Shown: piece after piece, positions 4,553 through 9,439 of the stretch
Layout: each line of letters opens with the position of its first letter
Numbering within the stretch: the first letter of the stretch is position 1
Assembly (NCBI GenBank): GCA_043778255.1
Contig: JAYWGN010000007.1
Location: 1-9,439 of the forward strand
Direction of reading: 5' to 3'
Length of the DNA: 9,439 nucleotides
From: JAYWGN01 sp043778255
GTDB taxonomy: Bacteria; Bacteroidota; Bacteroidia; Chitinophagales; Chitinophagaceae
Position numbers and translations under genes: made by a program
Notes under the pieces: generated by a model
Database searches by the model: none
What the model saw: only the letters and a program-made list of their open reading frames with translations
Told to the model about the DNA's origin: nothing

Positions 4553-5377
4553 ATGCCCATTATTACCCTCACCTCCGACTTTGGCCTACAAGACCATATA
4601 GCTGCATCGGTAAAGGGACAAATAATTCAACACTGTAATACATTGCCCACAATTGTTGACGTAACACACCAAATAACACCTTACAATTTATCGCAATCGG
4701 CATATATAATTGAAAGCATATTGCCTAACTACCCAAATAATACTTACCACTGTGTATTTGTAAATTTGTACCATAATTATAATAGCGAATTATTATGTGT
4801 AAGGTATAACAACCAATACATTTTTTGTGCAAACAATGGATTTATTAACATGGTTAGCAAGGGTAAACCTATGCAAGTAGTTGCAATACCCACTACTGAT
4901 AATAGTAACTTTATTACACTTATTAGCACTATAATTAATGTCATAAATTGGTTAGATAGTGGTGCAGATTTAGAAAGCTTAGGAATATTAAAAAATGATT
5001 ATATAGTAGAAAATACACTAGAACCCGATATAGGCGATAATTGGTTAGAAGGTCATTTGCAATTTATTGATAACTACGAAAATGTAGTTACTAATATTTC
5101 TAAAGCTTTGTTCAATAAAGTGAGAGGCGATAGAAAATTTAATATTGTGTTTAAAAGAGATGAACTAATAGACCATATAAGCGAACATTATAATGATGTA
5201 CCAAAAGGCGAAAAGGTGGCCATTTTTAATGCAAGTGGTTATTTGGAAATTGCAATTAACGGTGGTAATGCTGCTGGTTTATTTGGATTTCAAAATAGTG
5301 CTCAAACCCAAAATTCGTTATCAAATGCAGAGCAGAACAATGTATTTTATAAAACTATAAAAATATATTTTGAATAA
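4553..5377 (+). CDS. SAM hydroxide adenosyltransferase / SAM hydrolase family protein (DUF62)
   Basis: A 274-residue protein of the fluorinase/chlorinase/SAM hydrolase superfamily, at the usual length (260-290). The start ATG at 4553 gives MPIITLTSDFG, the family's standard N-terminus; a TTG two codons earlier is not needed. Visible features are TSDFG with D9 (ribose-binding aspartate of the family), VDVTH (35-39), and the C-terminal-domain signatures FIDNYENVVTNI and GYLEIAINGGNAAGLFG. The best-studied hydrolases convert SAM and water to adenosine and methionine using an Asp-Arg-His set. Here the arginine-bearing stretch reads PYNLSQSAY (43-51) with no arginine. The usual VDPGVG segment is replaced by VNLYHNYN (70-77), and the [AG]PDNG loop reads CANNG (92-96). 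Family membership is firm; the hydrolase reaction is not. Confidence 0.85.
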   Translation: MPIITLTSDFGLQDHIAASVKGQIIQHCNTLPTIVDVTHQITPYNLSQSAYIIESILPNYPNNTYHCVFVNLYHNYNSELLCVRYNNQYIFCANNGFINMVSKGKPMQVVAIPTTDNSNFITLISTIINVINWLDSGADLESLGILKNDYIVENTLEPDIGDNWLEGHLQFIDNYENVVTNISKALFNKVRGDRKFNIVFKRDELIDHISEHYNDVPKGEKVAIFNASGYLEIAINGGNAAGLFGFQNSAQTQNSLSNAEQNNVFYKTIKIYFE

Positions 5378-5396
5378 GTATTCATTTCATAGTCAA

Positions 5397-5415
5397 TTTT
5401 TTTTTAAAAAAAAAA
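5397..5415. other. T9A10 homopolymer palindrome
   Basis: Nine T residues (5397-5405) followed by ten A residues (5406-5415), 20 bases after the preceding stop codon. It could bend DNA or act as a weak terminator, but there is no GC stem. The rest of the 211-base gap (5378-5588) is AT-rich, with only the kinase promoter element near its end. Confidence 0.3.
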
Positions 5416-5575
5416 GGGTTACATAAAGTTGTTACAAGCATACTTTAAATAATGTTTTTATTGTATTAATAATAATATAGTTTAACTAGTATTATTACAA
5501 TGCACATAATACCTCCCACAGAAATTATGCAATTAAAATTGGTTAATAATTTAGCTATACATAACCTCAATTGTA

Positions 5576-5583
5576 TATTTTTG
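5576..5583 (+). promoter_or_regulatory. Putative -7 element of the sensor kinase gene
   Basis: TATTTTTG (5576-5583) matches TAnnTTTG exactly and ends five bases before the ATG at 5589. No good -33 element lies at 19-20 bases; the nearest candidate is TTTAG at 5550-5554. If it is used, the kinase mRNA would be leaderless or nearly so. Confidence 0.35.
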
Positions 5584-5588
5584 TAAGT

Positions 5589-8435
5589 ATGGTACCTAAG
5601 GTTATACTTTTATTATTATATACTGTTACACTATTGCTTAATGTTAATACTATAAAGGGTCAAAGTGTTAACTACACCGCTAATGATGGGCTTGCAAGCA
5701 ATACGGTATATGACCTTTGCCAAAGTACAAGTGGCTATTTGTGGTTTGCAACCGAAAATGGCTTATCGAGGTTTGATGGTAAAAATTGGCGAACATTTAC
5801 AACCGACGATGGATTGCCCGATAATGAAGTGCTTAAATTATTTGCCGATACTAAAGGCAGGGTATGGATAAGTACCTATAATAAACAAATTGCATACATT
5901 TACAATAACACAATTAAAAACAAAAACAACGATGCGTTACTTTCAAAATTGAACTTTCAAAATTTTGTAACTTCATTTGGGGAGGATGTAAATGGAAATT
6001 TTTATATAAGCGATGAAAATTCTTTTTATATAATTGACAGATTTTTACATATTAAATTGCCAAGATTAGTAAATAAAATTAAAGATAACATTGATGGAGT
6101 AAATTGGTACAGCCCAAGCAATTTTTTGCTTTATAAAAGTGATAGTTTATTTATTTATAATAATGAATTAAATCAATTTTTATTTAAAAAAGTACTAACA
6201 AATAATACCATTACTAAGGGCAAAAATAACTTAGTAGCATCAAAATGGAATGAGAATTTAGAAACAATAGTAACTATTACAAAACCAGCATTGTACTTAA
6301 GTGAAACTAAACATAAATATGCGAATGCTTTGCAATATTATTGTTCCACCAATGGCTTGTACACATTAGATACCTTACACAATACTTGGGACAAGCATTT
6401 GCTACCTGGCAAAAAAATAAGCCATGCCATTACCGATAATGAAAATAATATTTGGTGCAGCAGCCTGGGGCAAGGTGTGTATAAACTGCCCAATACTGCT
6501 ATTGCTACCTTAGCACCTAATACTACTACAGCCTTACCCAATAGCGAAGTATATAGTATAAGTAAGTATAACCAAAGCCTATTGGCTGGTAATGGATTTA
6601 GTAAATTTTTTACGCTACAACATAATGTAGTTACTGTATTTGATAAATCAGCAGAGGCTATACAATCAACCAACCCTTACCTAACCAACCGTTTGTATTG
6701 TAGCCTAACACTCCCTACTGGTGCAGCTTTGCTAGGGTTCGATAGCTACTTAGCTTTGCTTAATACTAACCAAACATTTGTATGCAATACCCAACTATAC
6801 CCTATAAAAGCATTAGCTACCCTTAGCCCAACTACTGCTATGGTAGCTACAAGCAAATACTGCTTTGTAGTAAATACTACTACACTACAAGTGTTGGATA
6901 CCCTATGGAACGAAAGGTGTACAAGTGTATATAACTACTACAATACCTACTACTTTGCTACACTTAATGGGGTATATAGTAGCACTAATAAAGTGGTTAC
7001 CAATATGGGTACATTGCACCATTCATTTACCCGTAGGGTAAATGCCATAACTGCCGATGCCAATGGGAGCATTTGGTTTGCTACCGCCGATGCTGGGCTT
7101 TTACAGTATAATAATAACAAAGTAATTACTACATATACCACTGCCACAGGGCTTAATAGCAATATATGCAAATCATTACACTATAGCAATGGTTACTTAT
7201 GGGTAGGTACTACCAAGGGCATTAACAAAATAAACACAAACACACTCAAAATTGTAAATTATACTACTGCCGATGGCTTGCCCTCCAATATAATAAACTG
7301 TATATACACCTACAACAATAAAGTATATGTAGGTACATCCGAAGGCTTAAGCACCTTTACCGAAGCCGATATAAACCAACAAACTACCTGTACCATATTA
7401 TTAGAAAGTGTGGCCACACCACACATATATTACAATACCAATACAGCAATAATAATACCTTATAGCAATAATGCAGTTAGCTTTACTTATAGTGGTATAT
7501 CGTATAAATCGGGTGGTAATATAACTTATATGTACCGTATAATAGGCCTACACACTACATGGCAAACTACTACTCAAAATATGCTACAGTTTACAGCATT
7601 GCCCTACGGTAAGTATGTGTTTGAAATATACGCTGTTAACAAATTTGGCGTTAATAGCAATACCCTTAGCATACCATTTGCTATAAGTAAGCCGTTTTAT
7701 TACACAGTATGGTTTTGGCTACTTGTAGCCTTAGTTATAATAGCCTTAATGTATTATATAGTAAAAAATAGAAATGCTAAAAAAATAGAAAAAATTAGAG
7801 CCGAAGCTGCTATAACATTACAATTAGCAAATGTGGAACAACAAGCCTTGCAGGCTCAAATGAACCCCCACTTTATATTTAATTGTATGGGTGCCATACA
7901 AAGTTATATAGTAAAAACTGATATAGAAAATGCTAACAAATACCTTGGGCAGTTTGCCAAGCTTATAAGGCAAACATTAGACTTATCAGAAGCTACTGCT
8001 ATTACGTTGGCCAACGAAGTAGATTACTTAACTACTTATGTAGCATTGGAACTACTCCGCTTTAAAAACAGCTTTACATGTACTATGAGTGTAGCACCAC
8101 ATATAAACCAAAGTATAGTGGAGCTACCTGCATTATTGCTACAACCCTTTGTAGAAAACAGTATAAAGCATGGCTTACGTAATGGTGTAGGTAATATAAC
8201 CATACAATTTGTAATGGATATTGAGTACCTAACCGTTACAATTGCCGATGATGGTATAGGCCGTGAGGCATCATTAGCCTATAACAAACAATTTGGATTG
8301 AACCACAATAGTAAGGGTATTGATATAATAAAACGCCGTATAACACTACTTAACACTAGCAAAACCCAACTTATAATACTTAATATGAACGATAGCGAAT
8401 TGGGTACCGTAATAGAGGTGAAAATACCAATTTAA
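5589..8435 (+). CDS. Membrane sensor histidine kinase: Reg_prop propeller, Y_Y_Y domain, LytS-type His_kinase
   Basis: A 948-residue protein from ATG 5589; an upstream in-frame TTG overlaps the -7 element. Order of parts: hydrophobic signal segment (about 4-24, VILLLLYTVTLLLNV); periplasmic two-component propeller repeats (about 29-590), clearest as DGLASNTVYDL with GYLWFATENGLSRFDG, DGLPDNEV with GRVWIST, GSIWFATADAGLLQY, GYLWVGTTKGINKI, and DGLPSNIINC with VYVGTSEGLSTF; a Y_Y_Y-like beta-sandwich (about 625-695); one transmembrane helix (about 705-725); a short coiled linker; the His_kinase domain with QMNPHFIFN and phospho-acceptor H761; and an HATPase domain with N-box NSIKHG (N857) and DDGIGREAS (887-895). 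It senses an unknown periplasmic ligand and phosphorylates itself. The next gene encodes a LytTR regulator, its likely partner. The propeller from about 115 to 240 is poorly conserved and more AT-rich. Confidence 0.93.
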   Translation: MVPKVILLLLYTVTLLLNVNTIKGQSVNYTANDGLASNTVYDLCQSTSGYLWFATENGLSRFDGKNWRTFTTDDGLPDNEVLKLFADTKGRVWISTYNKQIAYIYNNTIKNKNNDALLSKLNFQNFVTSFGEDVNGNFYISDENSFYIIDRFLHIKLPRLVNKIKDNIDGVNWYSPSNFLLYKSDSLFIYNNELNQFLFKKVLTNNTITKGKNNLVASKWNENLETIVTITKPALYLSETKHKYANALQYYCSTNGLYTLDTLHNTWDKHLLPGKKISHAITDNENNIWCSSLGQGVYKLPNTAIATLAPNTTTALPNSEVYSISKYNQSLLAGNGFSKFFTLQHNVVTVFDKSAEAIQSTNPYLTNRLYCSLTLPTGAALLGFDSYLALLNTNQTFVCNTQLYPIKALATLSPTTAMVATSKYCFVVNTTTLQVLDTLWNERCTSVYNYYNTYYFATLNGVYSSTNKVVTNMGTLHHSFTRRVNAITADANGSIWFATADAGLLQYNNNKVITTYTTATGLNSNICKSLHYSNGYLWVGTTKGINKINTNTLKIVNYTTADGLPSNIINCIYTYNNKVYVGTSEGLSTFTEADINQQTTCTILLESVATPHIYYNTNTAIIIPYSNNAVSFTYSGISYKSGGNITYMYRIIGLHTTWQTTTQNMLQFTALPYGKYVFEIYAVNKFGVNSNTLSIPFAISKPFYYTVWFWLLVALVIIALMYYIVKNRNAKKIEKIRAEAAITLQLANVEQQALQAQMNPHFIFNCMGAIQSYIVKTDIENANKYLGQFAKLIRQTLDLSEATAITLANEVDYLTTYVALELLRFKNSFTCTMSVAPHINQSIVELPALLLQPFVENSIKHGLRNGVGNITIQFVMDIEYLTVTIADDGIGREASLAYNKQFGLNHNSKGIDIIKRRITLLNTSKTQLIILNMNDSELGTVIEVKIPI

Positions 8436-8440
8436 TTAAC

Positions 8441-8566
8441 AATTAATAGTGAATAATTAATAATTGCATTGTTACTAAATATTACATTATGTTATTATAT
8501 ATTTGTGTGTAAATGAAAATAAGTGGTATACACATATTATTCATTTTTAATTATTCACTTTTAATT
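8441..8566. repeat. 20-base inverted repeat flanking the regulator promoter
   Basis: Left arm 8441-8460 (AATTAATAGTGAATAATTAA) and right arm 8547-8566 are reverse complements at 19 of 20 positions, separated by 86 bases. The left arm begins five bases after the kinase stop codon; the right arm ends three bases before the regulator start at 8570. The spacer contains the regulator's -7 element. It may be a regulatory long-range stem, or the ends of a small non-autonomous element. Confidence 0.7.
8498..8505 (+). promoter_or_regulatory. Putative -7 element of the LytTR regulator gene
   Basis: TATATTTG (8498-8505) matches TAnnTTTG. Transcription from near 8512 would give a leader of about 58 bases before the preferred start at 8570. 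No -33 element is found at the ideal spacing; a TTG lies at 8469-8471. A start codon at 8513 would instead be leaderless. Confidence 0.35.
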
Positions 8567-8569
8567 ATT

Positions 8570-9295
8570 ATGACCGCAATACTCATTGATGATGAACAGA
8601 CCAACAACGACAACCTAGCAGCTATGCTGCAAATGGTGGAAAGTACTATTAGTATAGTAGCTACAGCTAACAATATTGACGATGCTTATATAGCCATAAC
8701 AACCCACCAACCCAATATCATTTTTTTAGATGTGGAAATGCCCTTTGGCAATGGCTTTATGCTACTCAATAAGTTTAGTACTATTAACTTTGCTGTAATA
8801 TTTGTAACTGCTTACAACCAATATGCTGCACAGGCATTTAGGTATGCTGCTATTGATTATTTGCTTAAGCCAGTATTTGCTAATGATTTGGCCGAGGCAT
8901 TAACCAAAGCAACTACTAACCTTGGGCAGCAGCAGCAACAAATTAAATTGCTATTGCAAAATGATAAAGCCCCTAACCAAAAACTTGCCTTACTAACTAA
9001 TGTTGGTATTAGGAGTGTGTGCCAAACAGAAATAGCTTATATAATGGCCGATAAAAATAATGCAATCATATACCTCAAAACAAAAGAAGCTGTAAGAAGC
9101 ACTAAAAACCTAAAGCATTACGAAGGCTTGGTAGATATTAAAACATTTTGCCGAATACACGACTCCGTAGTGGCCAATACCGATTATATAAAAAAAATAG
9201 ATACCGAAAACCTACAAGTAACATTAATTAACGATACCATACTACAATTAGCCCGACGTAGAAAAGCCGACTTACTAGCTTACTTTAAAAAATAA
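8570..9295 (+). CDS. LytTR family response regulator
   Basis: A 241-residue protein from ATG 8570. The receiver domain (1-about 115) has acidic pocket D7-D8-E9, phospho-acceptor D54 in IIFLDVEMP, T80 and K100 (DYLLKPV). A glutamine-rich linker (QQQQQ, about 119-123) leads to the LytTR DNA-binding domain (about 137-241), with FCRIHDSVVANTDYIKKI and the terminal LARRRKADLLAYFKK. It should be phosphorylated by the kinase encoded just upstream and bind promoter DNA; its targets cannot be seen here. An in-frame ATG at 8513 would add 19 hydrophobic residues (MKISGIHILFIFNYSLLII). I reject it because family members begin with MTAILIDDE-like sequence and part of the extension is encoded by the right arm of the inverted repeat. 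The linker tract is short and coded by CAG and CAA. Confidence 0.93.
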   Translation: MTAILIDDEQTNNDNLAAMLQMVESTISIVATANNIDDAYIAITTHQPNIIFLDVEMPFGNGFMLLNKFSTINFAVIFVTAYNQYAAQAFRYAAIDYLLKPVFANDLAEALTKATTNLGQQQQQIKLLLQNDKAPNQKLALLTNVGIRSVCQTEIAYIMADKNNAIIYLKTKEAVRSTKNLKHYEGLVDIKTFCRIHDSVVANTDYIKKIDTENLQVTLINDTILQLARRRKADLLAYFKK

Positions 9296-9412
9296 AAAGG
9301 GTAAAATGCCCCTAATAACCCAAACCAAAATACCAGATATAAGCCAAAAGCTACCACTTATACTCAATATAGTACCACATATAGCCCCGTGTTAGATAAT
9401 TAGTTAATTTAG

Positions 9413-9431
9413 TGCCAACATTGCATTGGCA
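9413..9431. repeat. Short inverted repeat near the right edge
   Basis: TGCCAA (9413-9418) and TTGGCA (9426-9431) form a perfect six-base inverted repeat around seven bases. On the minus strand a TATATTTG element (9437-9430) overlaps one arm. It could be an operator or a weak hairpin; the window ends eight bases later. The remainder of 9296-9439 shows no supportable gene. Confidence 0.3.
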
Positions 9432-9439
9432 AATATAAT

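Noticed and set aside
5571..5588. TTG start adding six residues to the sensor kinase
   Set aside because: The TTG overlaps the likely -7 promoter element, and ATG 5589 directly begins a normal signal segment.
6338..7171. Minus-strand frames within the sensor kinase gene (6338-6673 and 6950-7171)
   Set aside because: They oppose clearly coding propeller sequence and show no motif or start signal.
8513..8569. Upstream in-frame ATG adding 19 hydrophobic residues to the LytTR regulator
   Set aside because: Receiver domains begin with MTAILIDDE-like sequence, and part of the extension is encoded by the right arm of an inverted repeat; 8570 is the better start.
9296..9313. Hairpin AGGG/CCCT after the LytTR gene as a terminator
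   Set aside because: The stem has only four pairs and there is no T-tract on the plus strand. On the minus strand a T-rich run follows, but no minus-strand gene reaches it.
9306..9395. 29-codon plus-strand frame behind the regulator
   Set aside because: Too short, with no recognisable feature or start signal; expected by chance.

Overview
The window looks like a chromosomal segment of an AT-rich Bacteroidota bacterium, most like Chitinophagales/Chitinophagaceae. Three things suggest this. The promoters fit the Bacteroidota pattern (TTTG or TTG, 19 bases, then TAnnTTTG), and Shine-Dalgarno sequences are largely absent. The two-component pair is of the Reg_prop / Y_Y_Y / LytS-type kinase plus LytTR regulator kind that is expanded in this phylum. 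The small GIY-YIG nuclease sits directly behind a tRNA gene. The species cannot be named from the sequence alone.

Left part (1-3440), almost all on the minus strand. In transcription order from right to left it holds: a strong promoter (3483-3513); a 3'-truncated tRNA (3379-3439); one complete tRNA-Lys(UUU) (3295-3367); a terminator hairpin; an intact GIY-YIG nuclease gene (3022-3267); a second tRNA-Lys-like sequence that has lost its 5' acceptor strand (2949-3025); another copy of the terminator and the first nine codons of the GIY-YIG gene (2896-2944); a HigB-HigA toxin-antitoxin operon (2103-2772); a second, nearly identical GIY-YIG gene with its own terminator hairpin but no tRNA (1757-2030); the universal ATPase gene ychF; and a Uma2-family nuclease-fold gene that runs off the left edge. 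The most interesting feature is this repeated module of tRNA-Lys, terminator and GIY-YIG ORF. Copies share 83 to 222 bases, and the homology of the tRNA-less copy ends exactly at the tRNA discriminator base. It looks like a small homing-like cassette tied to tRNA 3' ends, with HigBA lodged between its copies.

Right part (3702-9439), on the plus strand. It holds a classical SDR oxidoreductase, a SAM hydroxide adenosyltransferase (DUF62) family protein with altered active-site signatures, a 948-residue membrane sensor kinase, and its LytTR response regulator. Kinase and regulator are adjacent and very probably partners: periplasmic propeller input, transmembrane relay, cytoplasmic histidine kinase, then a DNA-binding regulator. 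The regulator has its own promoter, flanked by a 20-base inverted repeat (19 of 20 matching) that places one arm behind the kinase stop codon and the other just before the regulator start codon.

Several plus-strand genes carry a TAnnTTTG element only a few bases before the start codon, which suggests leaderless or very short-leader mRNAs. The last 144 bases hold no supportable gene.
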